Shown here in pieces: positions 45,976 through 58,874 of a DNA stretch of 64,000 bases. Both the position numbers and the translations under genes were made by a program. The stretch's first letter is position 1. Every line of letters begins with the position of its first letter. A model generated the notes under the pieces. It saw only the letters and a list, made by a program, of their open reading frames with translations, had not been told where the DNA came from and made no database searches. Source of the stretch: Rhytidiadelphus loreus. Lineage: Eukaryota; Streptophyta; Bryopsida; Hypnales; Hylocomiaceae. Where the stretch lies: assembly GCA_947034895.1 (NCBI GenBank), contig OX344763.1, positions 74,543,093 to 74,607,092 on the forward strand, given 5' to 3'.

Positions 45976-48810
45976 ATGGCTGCTCACCGCCAAACTCTTC
46001 AGGAATACTCTTCTGATGAAGGAGAGATTGAAAATGATACGATACAAGACTTCGTCATTCCAGATTGTGAAGGCATCCCTTGGAGGCTATGGAGGATGAA
46101 AATTGTCCTCCTCCACAATGTTGATGGAGATGTGGTTGTTGAGGGAATCTGTCATAGCGTGAATTCCGAACATGTTGTGGGTAGCACTGGTCCCCTTGGA
46201 GACTCCCTTGTCACCGTTCAGATATCCAAATCACTGAGGCCTACTGAAGTTCCTGAAGACTAGAAGTACTCACTTCATGCTTGGCCCATTGACCAGGTGT
46301 TTCTAAATGGGGCCAGCCTCAATGATCACGAGGTTCGAGACCAGTACAATCAACTGCAAGGAAGATTGTCTCAGGGGTCCTCCTCAGGTGCCAGACCATA
46401 CACAAGCACTGTGAGGAATGCTCCTCCTCCTCAAGCTTCTATTAAAGCAACCAATCTATTCAGTCAAGAGTCTATCAATTTAGTATCGAGCAAGGTGTGT
46501 TGTCCCGGAAATTGCGTCCAACCTTTTCCAAGAGAAAAGATTCGGGCTTTCCGTGAACGTATGTACCACAAGACATCCTTTGAATTCCGCTACCACATGA
46601 AGTTGGACGTTCATCGACAAGTTCACCGTGATGCTCAAGGGAAAAGGGTGGTCACTCTTGAGGGGACTGATGTTTGTATGGCGGCATGGCGGCATATTGT
46701 GGGTGTCTCCAAATCTACCTTCCACCGTTTCCAAGGATATGCTGCAAGAGGTGATCAAGCTCAACCACATGGAAATTTGGGAACCCAGAAGGCTCGAAAG
46801 CATTCGTTGCAAGCCTTTGCAACATTGAAGTGTGTGCTTGAGAAGTTAGCCGATCATATACCACATCGCATGCACACTCTTGCGTCTGGAGAGAAGGTTG
46901 TCTTTAAGATTCTCCCAGCCACCTTCACTTGGAAAAATACACTACCCGAAGTCAACACTGCAAATGTTGTGTTCGGGTTGAAGGAAGTTTCTACATCGAA
47001 TATCTGTAAAATCAGGAAGTTGAATTTTCCTGAATACTGTGTGAAGAAACCTAGGGATAATTTTGCTCGTTGTTCAAATTGTGATAGATACCATGAACAA
47101 AGAAGAATAGCCCCTATTGGATTACGATGGAAGTGGGACCACCTCCTGGAGAAACACAATGCCTGTGCTCGAGTTCATCGAGATTTATACTATGCCCATC
47201 AGTACAGGTCAAGCGCCTACCCTCATGAATGCCTCACAATCATGCATGATAAAATGGATCATGCCAAAACAGCGTCTCCAGTGTTCTCACACAAAAGCAA
47301 ACAACTTGATGGCCTCACAAAGTTGCCGGTATCAGTGACCGGAATGATTGCTCATGGGCACGGTGACGTCCGTTATGCTCATTACGGTCTTGATGTCTTC
47401 TTGCATGACTCTAACTACATTGTGGGGTCGTCAGCGAAGTTGTTAAGAGACCTTGAACTTCCTCCAAAGTATTCCTCCCGTGAGTTGTTCGTTGGATCGG
47501 GCTCGGCTCCTTTATTTGAAGCAGTGTTGAAAGGGTCTGAAATGTGCGTATCGTCACTTCAGCCACCGCCTGAAGTCCCTATTGCAGCCACTCCCCTTCC
47601 TCCGGTTCTAAACGTTCAAATGGATAATGCTACTAGAGACAATAAGAATCGATATGTCTTTGCGTTTTGGTCCCTCCTTGTAGCAAAGAAGATCTTCCGA
47701 GAGGTTTACGTGAGTTTCATGTTAGTTGGTCACACACATGACGACATTGACGCTTTGTTTGGAAGATGGAGCATGCAATTAAAGAAGGAAACATTCCCCA
47801 CCATCCCAGCTCTCATGAAGTCCTTCATGGATGTAGATTCTGTACCTACAATTCCACACTTGATTGAAGAGGTACCAAATTTCAAAGCCTTCATAGAAGG
47901 CTTCATTTTGGAAGGAGATGAAGCACTTGTTGGCCATACGAAGGCACAACAATTCAAGTTCTACCTCAATTCGGCAAGTGTTCCAATTATGAAGTATAAG
48001 AGGTATTGCACGGATAGTGATTGGCTTCCAAAAGAGAGGGGAATCAAATTATGGCGAGAAGACCCTGAAGGACAGAGTCTATGGCCTCGTGGTGAACCCC
48101 TTCCAGTTCACCACGTTCCCATGCGGTGTGTGGAAGACATCTCTAAAGGGATATCGGGGTTCATCAAATATTGGGAGGCATTATGTAACGAAGACGACAG
48201 TGGAGAGTATAGGAGATGCTTCGAGCATTTGTTGTTCTATTGGCGTACAGTAAAAGCATGCTTGGTGCAACCTATAGTACCATTCGAGACGTTGAATGAT
48301 GGTTTCTGGCCTCACACTTGAGTGGAAGCCACTGTAGAGGACGAACTTGATGATAATGGCGATGTTTGTGAAGAGTTTGCTGAGGATGATGTTTTTGTGG
48401 GATAACGCCGCGATCGGCCATTGCCATCTTTCCGAGTGGGTCGTGATGTTCAGAAAGACTTTTTTGTTGCCCTTCGTCCAACTGAAGGTGATACAAAACC
48501 CATATGGATTGCTAGAGCTTTATCTGATCCTTTCACAAATCCGGAGCATCCAAATTGTATCCTGATCCAGTATTTTCGGCCCATAGCAAGGGGCCAAAAT
48601 GTTCAAGACTTTTACATTGGTTGGGACTCTGTAAAGGAATTGCGTTGGAAAGTAGATGAGACCCAAGAACCTATTTGGGAAGACACAAATTCCCTCATCA
48701 CGGCATGGAGGTCCAAGGTCAAGAAAGACACAGTAGAGTGTGTCCTTAGAATCCCTACTGCTCAGGTTCATGTCATCAATGAGAGTTTATCTTCGTATAA
48801 TTTGGATTGA
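45976..48810 (+). pseudogene. DUF7869-type transposase-like gene, copy 1, nearly full length
   Basis: One frame of 945 codons from ATG 45976 to TGA 48808-48810. Order: N-terminal domain of the kind seen in plant En/Spm-type proteins (residues ~25-115), CCPGNC Cys motif (~173), helix-turn-helix-like CMAAWRHIVGVSKSTFHRF (~235), CSNC (~365), then the DUF7869-like core with MHDKMDH (~421), QMDNATRDNKNRY (~548) and VGHTHDDIDALFGRW (~585), and a C-terminal barrel-like tail from ~815 (PTEGDTKPIWIARAL). The three acidic positions fit an RNase H/DDE-like catalytic core, which is my inference. Disabled by TAG 46261 (Trp in copy C), TGA 48319 (Arg in copy 2) and TAA 48403. Palindromes crowd its upstream region. 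Confidence 0.75.
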
Positions 48811-49304
48811 ACATGTACTAATTGTAGTGGACTTATTTTATTGTATTTGAAGTTAAGTTTAGTAGTTAGTATTCCAGAGCAATGGTATTGTATAACCATA
48901 GACAATTTTATATGATTTATTAGCGTGTATTGTAGAGCGTGCCTGGTGTGGATTGGATTTCATAGTTCTGTATTAGAATTACTCCTATACTTTGTGTGTT
49001 GTCACTTTTATAGCGAAGTGCACCTAATACTTATAGTATTTAATATATTTTTTTTTATCATATTATACATGTAACAATCTATATGATGGCATCATTTGAT
49101 TATTAATTCACTTTGTATGTCATTGACTTTTAAAAGAACATTTACTTTGTATGTCTTTGACTTGAAAAAAAATATGAATTGCAAAAATTTGTAGTGGGTA
49201 GGACCACTTTTTATTTTGTTAACATGTCAAGCACTTGTCACAATTTTTGATAGGGGGCCGGTTGGTTGTTCTCACATTCCTGCCAGAAAAGTTCACTTAG
49301 CAAT
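48811..49304. other. Spacer after DUF7869 copy 1
   Basis: AT-rich, no gene. It probably includes the 3' UTR of copy 1. Confidence 0.35.
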
Positions 49305-49418
49305 ACCAAGTCATGTATATCATATAGCTGCTCATACGAGTTCAATGAGAATCGAACTCGGACCACCTGAATGAGATAAATAGCCTCTTACAACCAACCA
49401 TCCAGCACATGACTTGGT
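49305..49418 (-). mobile_element. tRNA-derived SINE-like element
   Basis: It has 12-base perfect inverted ends (ACCAAGTCATGT at 49305-49316; ACATGACTTGGT at 49407-49418). On the minus strand, GAGTTCGATTCTC (49359-49347) is a good RNA polymerase III B box, preceded by an A-box-like TGGATGGTTGGTTGTAAG. The folded arms do not make a functional tRNA. It may be a SINE or a small inverted-repeat element that captured a tRNA piece. Confidence 0.4.
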
Positions 49419-49654
49419 GTTCAATAAAGACGTTTCATAACATATATATGGAAAGAAATATTATCAAACTAACCAATAATTTGTCAAACACGCGCTAAAA
49501 AAATGAAACTGTCATTTTAATGGAAATTACAACTACCAAATGGAAAAATTTAATTATGCTTCACTTGAATTTCCTTCAACGCAAATTCAATTTCCCGATC
49601 AAAAAATGGACAATATTATTTTGGGAGGTCCCCAATCTCCCAAAATAATGAATA

Positions 49655-51637
49655 TGATGTTCAAGGGAGAAAGTCCCAGCAATGGTGTTGCCATCCACAT
49701 TTCGTTGGAGTGACCAATTACCCAAAATCAATGAGTCCAATGCGGCATTAAATTTGCCACCGATTTCTTCTAGTAGCTTGAGCAACATTCGGCGTGCTTC
49801 TTTCTTTGAATATGCTACAAAGTCTCGTGGTGACACTTTTGCAAAATGTGGTCTATGTGATACTTACAAGCAACTGAGGTGTGCCTACACTCCAATGTCC
49901 ATTGCTCAGGAAAAGTGGAATAACATTTTGAATACTCATCTGGATGGTCAAAAGGCCCACAAGTACCTCTATTATGGGTTTAGAGAAATATCAATACTTT
50001 CTCCTGAGAAAATGTTATGTATCATCCATGACAAAATGGATCACTCGAAGACCACTTCACCTCACTTCTCTCATAAGACAAAAGCAACGGATTCTTTTAT
50101 GAAAATGCTCGTAGCAATAACGGGCATGATTGCCCACGGTCACAGCGACGTTCGATACGCTCACTATGGCTTGGACAATTTACCGATGGACTCAAATCAT
50201 ACCATTGGGTCCATTGCAAGGTTGTTGCGTGATCTCAAAGGAGAGCCCAAAAATTCATCGCGCACATTATTTTCGGAAAGAGAGGGTCAATCATCTTTAA
50301 TCCAAGCGGTCTTGGAGGGCACAGACATTTGTTTGGATTCTCTACTTCCTCCTCTTGAGGAACATCTCCCAGCTAAACCATTGCCGCCTATATTGACTTT
50401 GCAGTTGGACAATGCGTCTAGAGACAATAAGAATCGTTGGGTTTTTGTTTTTTGCTCTCTTATGGTTTACAAAGGGATTTTCCGTAAAATATACATCAAC
50501 TTCCTCATTGTTGGCCACACTCATGAAGACATTGATGCTCTTTTTGGTAGATGGAGCTCGATGTTGAAGAGCAAGAGCTACCCAACAATTTCAAAGCTTA
50601 TGAAATCCTTTATGGATTGTGAAACCCACCCCATCATTCCTCATTTCATTGAGGAAGTTCCTGATTTTAAGCGGTTCGTACAAGGGTACTTGGGCATAGG
50701 CGGGGACTTTTTAGAAGGTCATTCTAGATCGCAACAATTCAAGTTCTACATGGATTCAAGTGGATGGCCCTTGATGGAGTACAAAAATTTGTGTACGGAA
50801 AAAGAATGGTTGCCAGAACACGGAAGGGGGATTTGTTTGTGGTCAAAGACAAAGGATGGGCGCCCCAAAGTGCCAAATGGTAGTCCTACACTTTTCGCTC
50901 CTAATCCAATGAAATCATTAGGTGAGATCAAAAAAGGTTTGGACGATTTCATTGCACATTAGAGCAGAATGGCCAACAATGAAGACTCTGGATCTTTTGG
51001 GTTGATTAATGATCCTATAAAAGATTATTGGAAGGGTGTAAGAGCCTCTCTAGATGAACCTCTAGTGGTGCGTGAGACCTTAAAAGATGGATTTTGGCCA
51101 GCTTCTAGAATCACGGAGGAACCGGAAGACACAAGGCGTGAAGATGGCACAATGCGTGAAGAGTTTGCAGAGGATCCACCTTTTGTTGGACGTAGGCGTG
51201 ATCGGCCTAAACCTTCATTCCATGTTGCACGTGATGTATTTGCAAGTTATTTTGTAGTTGTGTGTCCTGCAAATGATGACCCTAAGCCTTTTTGGCTTGC
51301 TAGAGCACTTACAAATCCGAATCCAGATCCGAAGCATATTCATCAAATCCAAATCCAATATTTGACACCCGCTTCAGGCCGTCACATTCATATGGACACA
51401 TATGTTGGATGGGATACAAAAGGAGGGAATGTTTGGCGTGAGGATCATGTGATCCCTCGATGCTGGTCAAACACGGATTGTATCATAACGGCTTTTAAGC
51501 CACGTGCAAAGAAAGGGGCTGAAGATATTACTCGAGTTACAATTCCTAAGCCGCAAATGAACATCATCAAATCATCAGTGGCGGTCTTCATGTCTAATTC
51601 AAGTAACAATGCGTCTTCAGGTGAAGGCGAAGAGTAG
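49655..51637 (+). pseudogene. DUF7869-type transposase-like gene, copy 2, 5'-truncated
   Basis: Homology to copy 1 begins around 49660 (EKVPAMVLPSTFRW), so the N-terminal domain, Cys motif and HTH-like region are lost. The core is intact: IHDKMDHSKTTSPHF, LQLDNASRDNKNRW and VGHTHEDIDALFGRW, then VRETLKDGFWPASR and the C-terminal tail RDVFASYFVVV, KPFWLARALTNP, WREDHVIP, ending at TAG 51635-51637. A single in-frame TAG at 50960-50962 splits it; otherwise about 650 codons are undamaged. About 900 bases downstream of copy 1 and about as diverged from it as separate family members would be, so it is not a recent tandem duplicate. Confidence 0.75.
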
Positions 51638-52189
51638 TTCGTAGTTCAGTTACTGAATTATTATTGTAAAACTCATATACCATGTATTTTGCTTTTAAAT
51701 GTTTTGAGAGGTTTGCAACTATATGTTTAGTAGTTTATATCATGATATTGTAGCCATGTAATAGTATTCATTTCTATTAATAGTAAATTTTTTAAATTTC
51801 CATTGCATTCGTGTAAAATGCATTTGCATTTTCTTCCTAAATTTTTTTTGGTTGGAATGTTCTTCAATCTTCATGCAAATTGCAATTTTTTTTGTTTTAC
51901 AATGTATTTAGAATAACGTTTTGACACAAACAAGTCTCAATTTAAGATGCTGTATTTTATTATTTTTTCATCTATTTCACTTCTATGTTTGTAATGAATT
52001 GAAATAATAAAATTGTTAGTTGTGGATTTTCACCTTATTATTTTGTACTAACAAAGTAATTAAAATAATATTTCTACCTTCTACATTCTCAATTTATAGA
52101 AAAATCTCAATTTAATGAACACTAATTTTACTCTAAATATAGAACGAATTAAAATGAGACTCGACCTTGTCTCAATTTAATGAATAAGG
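51638..52189. other. AT-rich spacer before the satellite
   Basis: No gene. Probably 3' flank of DUF7869 copy 2 followed by filler. Confidence 0.35.
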
Positions 52190-55118
52190 CCTTTTATTCA
52201 TAAAGTCAAGAATTCAAAAGAATTTACAATTAGTGGTCACTTTGACTGACCTTGTAAGTGAAAGTAGAAATTGGGGGATGAACAATGCCTTGTACTTTAA
52301 TGTCCAACAAAATGTAATCTCATGAAATACACGTAAAGAAAAATGGGAAAAATGTTGTGCAATGTGCAATTATTCATAAAGTCACGAATTCAAGCAATTG
52401 GTGGTCACTTTGAATGTCCTTGTTCGTGAAAGTAAAAATTGGGGCATGAATCCAACTCTGTATTTGAATGTCCAACAAAATGTAATCTCATGAAACACAC
52501 ATAAAGAAAAATGGAAAACATGTTGTGCAAGTTGTAATTATTCATAAAGTCACGAATTCGAAAAAAATTGAAATTCGTGCTTACTTTGAATGACCTTGTA
52601 CGTGAAAGTAAAAATTGGGGCATGAACTTAGCCCTGTACTTTAATGACCAACAAAATGTAATCTCATGAAATACACTTAATAATAAATGAGAAAAATGTT
52701 GTGCAAGTTGCAATTATTAATAAGGTCACGAATTCAAAAAAAATTGAAATTCATGGTCACTTTGAATGACCTTCTACGTGACTACAAAAATTGGGCATGA
52801 ACCTAGCCCTGTACTTTAATGTCCAACAAAATATAATCTCATGAAATTCATGTAAAAGAAAATGGGAAACGTGTTGTGCAAGTTGCAATTATTCATAAAG
52901 TCACGGATTCAAGCAAGTGGTGGTCACTTTGAATGACCTTCTAAGTAAAAGTAAAAATTGGGACGTGAACCCAGCCCTGTACTTTAATGTGCGACAAAAT
53001 GTAATCTCATGAAATACACATAAAAATGAATGGAATACATGTTGTGCAAGTTGCAATTATTCATAAAGTCACGAATTCAAAAAAATTTGCAATTGGTGGT
53101 CACTTTGAATGACCTTGTACGTGAAAGTGAAAGTTGGGGCATGAACCTAGCTGTGTACTTTAATGTCCAGAAAAATGTAATCTCGTGAAATTCATGTAAA
53201 AATAAATGAGAAACATGTTGTGCAAGTTGCATTTATTCATAAAGTCATGAATTCAAGCAATTGGTGATCACTTTAAATGACCTTGTACGTGAAAATAAAA
53301 ATTGGGGCATGAACCCAACCCTTGTACTTTAATGTCTAACAAAATTTAATCTCATGAAATACACGTAAATAAAATTGGGAACCATGTTGTGCAAGTTGCA
53401 TTTATTCATAAAGTTACAAATTCAAGCAATTGGTGATCACTTTGAATGACCTTGTACGTGAAAGTAAAAATTGGGGCATGAACCCAACCCTGTACTTTAA
53501 TGTCCAACAAAATGTAATCCCATGAAATACACGTAAATAAATAAAAAATAGGTTGTGCAAGTTGTAATTATTCATAAAGTCACGAATTCAAAAAGAAATT
53601 GCAGTTGGTGGTTTCTTTGAATGACCTTCTAAGTGAAAGTAAAAATTGGGGCGTAAACCCAATCCTGTACTTTAATGTGCGTCAAAATGTAATCTCATGA
53701 AATACACGTAAAAATGAATGGAAATCATGTTGTGCAAGTTGCAATTATTCATAAAGTCACGAATTCAAAAAAATTTGCAATTGGTGGTCACTTTGAATGA
53801 CCTTGTACGTGAAAGTAAAAATTGGGGCATGAACCCAGCCCTCTGTTTTAATGCCCAACAAAATGTAATCTCATGAAATTTATGTAAAAATAAATGAGAA
53901 ACATGTTGTGCAAGTTGCATTTATTTATAAAGTCACAAATTCAAGCAATTGGTGATCACTTTGAATGACCTTGTACGTGAAAGTAAAAATAGGGGCATGA
54001 ACCTAGCCGTATACTTTAATGCCCAAAAAAATGTAATCTTATAAAATTCACGTAAAGAAAAATGGGAAACATGTTGTGCAAGTTGCAATTATTTATAAAG
54101 TCACGAATTCAAAAAAATTTGCAATTGGTGATCACTTTCAATGACCTTCTATGTAAAAGTAAAAATCGGGGATTGAACCCAGCCCTGTACTTTAATGTGC
54201 AACAAAATGTAATCTCATGTAATACACGTAAAAATGAATTGGAAACATGTTGTGCAAGTTGTAATTATTCATACAGTCACGAATTCAAAAAAAATTGCAA
54301 TTGGTGGTCCCTTTGAATGACCTTATACATGAAACTAAAACTTGGGGCATGAACCCAGCCCTGTGATTTAATGTCCAAAAAAATGTAATCTCATGAAATT
54401 CATGTAAAAATAAATGAGAAACATGTTGTGTAAGTTGCATTTATTCATAAAGTCACGAATTCAAGCAATTGGTGATCACTTTGAATGACTTTCTAAATGA
54501 AAGTAAAAATTGGTGCATGAACTCAACCCTATATTTTAATGTCGAACAAAATGTAATCTCATGAAATACACGTAAAAATGAATGGGAAACATGTTGTGCA
54601 AGTTTCAATTATTCATAAAGTCACGAATTCAAAAATATTTGCAATTGGTGGTCACTTTGAGTGACCTTCTAAGTGAAAGTAAAAATTGGGGCATGAACCC
54701 AGCCCTGTACTTTAATGTCCAATAAAATGTAATTTTATGAAATACACGTAAATAAATATGAGAAACATGTTGTGCAAGTTGCAATTATTTATACGGTCAT
54801 GAATTCAGTCTTAAAAAAATTGCAATTGGTGGTCTCTTTGAATGACCTTCTAAATGAAAGTAAAAATTGGAACATGAACTCAGTCCTGTACTTTAATGTC
54901 GAACAAAATGTAATCTCATGAAATACACGTAAATAAAAACAGGAAACATGCTGTGCAAGTTGCAATTATTCATAAAGTTATGAACTCAAAAAAAATGTGC
55001 AATTCATGGTCACTTTGAATGACCTTCTAACTGAAAGTAAAAATTGGGGCATGAACCCAACCCTGTACTTTAATGTCTGACAAAATGTAATCTCATGAAA
55101 TACACGTAAAAAAAAAAG

Positions 55119-55166
<48 letters not shown>

Positions 55167-55728
55167 ATGCAAGTTGCATTTATTCATAAAGACACGAATT
55201 CAAAAAGAATTTGCAATTGGTGGTTTCTTTCAATGACCCTCTAAGTGAAAGTTAAAATTGGGGATTGAACCTAACCCTGTACTTTAATGTCCAACAAAAT
55301 GTAATCTCATGATATACACATAAAGAAAAATGGGATACATGTTGTGCAAGTTGCAATTATTCATAACGTCACGAATTCAAGCAATTGGTGGTCACTTTGA
55401 ATGACCTTGTACGTGAAAGTAAAAATAGGGGCATGAACCTAGCCGTGTACTTTAATGTATCAAAAAATGTAATCTCATGATATTCATCTAAAAAAAAATG
55501 AGAAACATGTTGTGCAAGTTGCAATTATTTATAAAGTCACAAAATTAAAAAAAATTGCAATTGGTGGTCACTTTGAATGACCTTGTACGTGAAAGTAAAA
55601 GTCGGGGCATGAACCTAGCCCTGTACTTTAATGTCCAACAAAATGTAATCTCATGAAATACACGTAAAAAAAATTGGGAAACATATTGTGCAAGTTGCAA
55701 TTATTCATAAAGTCACGAATTCATTTTC
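52190..55728. repeat. ~174-bp satellite array, about 20 units
   Basis: Head-to-tail units of about 170-176 bases with the ordered blocks GTCACTTTGAATGACCTTG, TACGTGAAAGTAAAAATTGG, GGCATGAACCCAGCCCTGTA, CAACAAAATGTAATCTCATG, AAACATGTTGTGCAAGTTGC and ATTATTCATAAAGTCACGAA. Spacing measured at successive CTTTAATG(T)CC blocks: about 52296, 52464, 52639, 52813. No coding function. The unit length is in the range of many plant centromeric satellites. Confidence 0.9.
55120..55162. repeat. (AT)n microsatellite inside the satellite
   Basis: About 20 TA/AT dinucleotides replace part of one satellite unit. Confidence 0.9.
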
Positions 55729-55967
55729 TATAATGAAACTAAATTTCATGTGTACAAATGGCCCATTCCCAAGTTCAATTAGCAAAACGGCAACCCCGCC
55801 ATTTGTCAAATCTAAACTATAAAACTACACATCTCATGAACTTGAGGTGGATGAGAGTCCAAAAAAATATAGAATAGCTGCAATATCATAGATCATTCAT
55901 TTTCTATGATCAAACTAAATTTCATGTGTACAAATGGCCCATTCCCAAATTGAATTAAGAAAATGGC
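55729..55967. repeat. Inexact direct repeat between satellite and MULE-like end
   Basis: CATTTTCTAT(A/G)AT(G/C)AAACTAAATTTCATGTG, then ACAAATGGCCCATTCCCAA, is present twice (about 55725-55775 and 55890-55945), separated by about 165 bases. Confidence 0.6.
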
Positions 55968-56316
55968 GGGGATGCTAGTATGTGAGCCTAAGAGCATGAG
56001 CCTGTGAGACTATGAGCCTGTGAGACTATGAGCTTGTGAGCCTGTGAGCCTCCAATTTTTTATTTTTTATTTAGAAATTGTAAATCCATTAAGGACCTAT
56101 GACCGTAGAATTAGATGAAAGGATCTATAGTTCGACTAAACAACAAATCAATATGCTACTAATGATTTTGTACGAAAACATTGAACCACAAGCCTTTATA
56201 TAAATTTAAAGGATGAAAATGGTCCACCTATTTTATTTTATTTTTTTAACTATGCTTTAAATTTTTTAGAAATATCTTGAATATGAAAAATATAAAATGA
56301 ACATAGTAGATATAAG
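55968..56316 (+). mobile_element. MULE-like left end, second copy
   Basis: It starts GATGCTAGTATGTGAGCCTA and matches 40107-40432 to GAACATAGTAGATATA, with about 7% differences plus an extra TGAGACTATGAGC repeat. No right end is seen downstream, so it is truncated or its interior has been replaced. Confidence 0.7.
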
Positions 56317-56903
56317 GCCTTATTCGTTAATTTGAGACAATTTGGCAATTTTGAGACTGTGAAAATAAGGTTGTGAAGCTTTAATGAAGTAATACTTGTC
56401 AAACTCAAAGAAAAATAGAAAATATTGAACCTATTTTTACAATAGGGTGGGTGATGGTTGTGAGGTGCCAAAATCTAATGCCGTGGTAGTGGGTTCTTAT
56501 CTACTTTGTAACGAACCTCTCATGTGAGAGCAAACAGTTGTAGTGTAATTCCTTAACATACTTGTCCCCTTCCCAAATAAAAACAGTGTGGAATTAAAAG
56601 GATGGACATGATGTAAAACATTCAGATGTTTAGTGTCAAGAATTGAGAAGTAGATGGAAATGCGGGTGAATATACATTCACTACTGTTAACTGTCTCAAA
56701 AAGTAATTTTATCCAATGGACAAAGTAAATCTAACAATGTCATATAAATCTAAATGACCTACAAAATTAGATGCTTAGTGTTCATGCAACCACTCAACTA
56801 TCGTCCGTCTTCTTTCTGTATTTTTTATTTACCATGCTATTTATAGTAAGGGATGCTTTGAAGCTTGTAGCTTCCAAAAATATTATCGCATCCCAAGGAG
56901 TCA
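56317..56903. other. Spacer before HAD module B
   Basis: No gene. The 3' flank of HAD module B lies here on the minus strand. Confidence 0.35.
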
Positions 56904-58874
56904 CTATTTGCCTGTACAATTGCTCTTAGCTGCCTCTAACGCTTTCAGCTTCGCCAACCCTCTAAATATATCCTCGCGCCGAGAGTGATAATGGGGCCCA
57001 CTTCCACCATCCACCGCTCCGCAGAAGCCCACACTTTGAGAGTCACTCTCCTTCCGCTTCAACTTGAGGGTGCTTCGTGGAACCTCTAAAGTGGACAAAG
57101 ATTTTGACCCATGAGGACGCGGCCTTGGGAGCATTGACTTCACATTGCTTATATACGGGAGTCCAGATCCAGTTGATTTGGAGTCCAGAGATCGCCTTTG
57201 GTCTCGTATAATCCTTTGACGGAATAGGGAGTCGGTTGAGGGCGACCGTCTAGCTCCTCCAGATAGTGAAGGACTTGGCCGATTACCCTCGAGGCGAGGC
57301 AAACGAGCCGGCCTTGAAGGACCTACTTCGTCACTCTTTGTATACCTTCCCTCAAATGACGTCGTCTTCGTGGCTGTGACGGGGACACTTGGGCGGTCGA
57401 GCTCCATGAAAATAGTATCCTACAGTGGAGGATCTTGACTGCCCCCGCGAACGGGAAGATGCAGTTTTCGACTGGTCCCCGCTTCATTCTGTGGTGTTGG
57501 GGAGAACGAGCATCCTCGATTCGAGGATGCGCGCTTCAACGGGGATGGGGAACAAACGGGGGTCCTCCCCGGACCTCGGCTTGGAGGGCTGTCCACGGCG
57601 CCGTCCTCCACGTCCCCCTTGGAGAAGTCAATGGTTGCAGAAGCAGCGTCCTCGGCCGTGCACATCATGAAAGGGCCGGAGAACACTAACGGCATGAACG
57701 TCCCTCCATGAGATTTGGATTCCGATTTCGATTCGGACGACATCGAGAGCGACTTCTCTGATCCAGAGAGGAGTCTCTTTGTCATCCTCAGCCTCTTGGG
57801 CGAGTCTCCCACATTCTGAGCTCCCACCTGCAAGAAGATAGAAATTACAGAAGTTTCCTATACATTCTCCACCCAAAAGTCCCAATCCAAACGACACGAA
57901 CCCAAATCCAAGACGACAGAAACGCGCAACTTTTAATGTAAATTCCAAACCGGATACATATTTATTTACAAATGATACAAATGTACAGAATATACAATCA
58001 CAAATTACAAAATGTGCACTGTCGGATGGCGGGGCAGAAGACTAGTCTAAGGCCTATGTCCATCCGGCTCTATAACTACATTGAACCCAGGAAGTTTGAA
58101 ACGCGAGCCGAGATTCTGAGCGGTATCTCTCATCACCGAGACAATGCCTTGGACATACCCGGATACATAGGCCAACGGCCTTTCCCCTATCCGGTTGACT
58201 TGCACATACTCCCGCAGACGACCGGGTTCACATTCCATTTCCAAACGCCCGAGCCACGGCAAAAGTTCCCTCACGAGGAAGTTGTCCAACCGATGACTAT
58301 GACGCAAGGAGCGAAGGAATATGGCATTCCCCTTCTCATTGCAGACACTCTTTACGGGAGAGTCGTCGATGAGAAGGGTGTTGTCTGTGGTGAAGGCCTC
58401 ATCCCCACCCACCATCATGAACACCTACTCGGCCAGGACCTTCAGGAAGACTGGCTTCTTATCGAAGTGGAAGAAAGTCCCCCGGAAGGTCTCAATCTTC
58501 CTACAATGGTCCTGTCCCAGAACTTCGAATGGGGCCCTGATCCCCTTGAATAGGTGCTCCACCACCATCTCCATAGTGGAGTGCTTCATGGAGGACTAGA
58601 CAACGACCCTCACCGTGATCTCCGAGACCTCATGTAGGAAGTCGCGGAGATTTTGCCTGGCGAATACCGCCTTGGGTCCTACGAGGGTGGGGTTCAAGTG
58701 GCAGAGATTATTTTGTTCGACACTATATGGCTTAAATCTCTTAGAGTATGATCTGGGCTCGCAATGGCACAAGATTCCGTTTAGGTCAAACACTATATTC
58801 AGCCACTTCCTCCGGTCTGGCACTATCGGCGAGACATTCCGCGGCACGAGCTCTCCGGTTCCCTCAGATCCTAC
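56904..58874 (-). pseudogene. FCP1/HAD-like phosphatase module, copy B
   Basis: The first exon starts after TAATCAG (58875): VGSEGTGELVPRN, then KWLNIVFDLNGILCHC (FCP1/NIF nucleophile motif, DLNG form), a break at TAG 58596 exactly where copy A has the Trp of VVIWSS, TAG 58425, then NTLLIDDSPVKS (motif IV) and LVRELLPWLGRLEMECEPGR. The second exon, 57827-56904, has KGDVEDGAVDSPPSRGPGRT, CSPSPLKRASSNRGCSFSP, TAG 57420, IIRDQRRSLDSKSTGSGLPY, and ends FRGLAKLKALEAAKSNCTGK with TAG at 56904. S/T-P-x-K/R sites suggest a proline-directed phosphorylated tail. It lies directly downstream of gene B on the same strand, as in the A locus. Confidence 0.72.

Noticed and set aside
49340..49410. Functional tRNA gene
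   Set aside because: A B box is present but the D, anticodon and acceptor stems do not fold as a tRNA.
52405..55187. ORFs within the ~174-bp satellite
   Set aside because: They are by-products of the repeat unit and appear and vanish with single-base changes between units.
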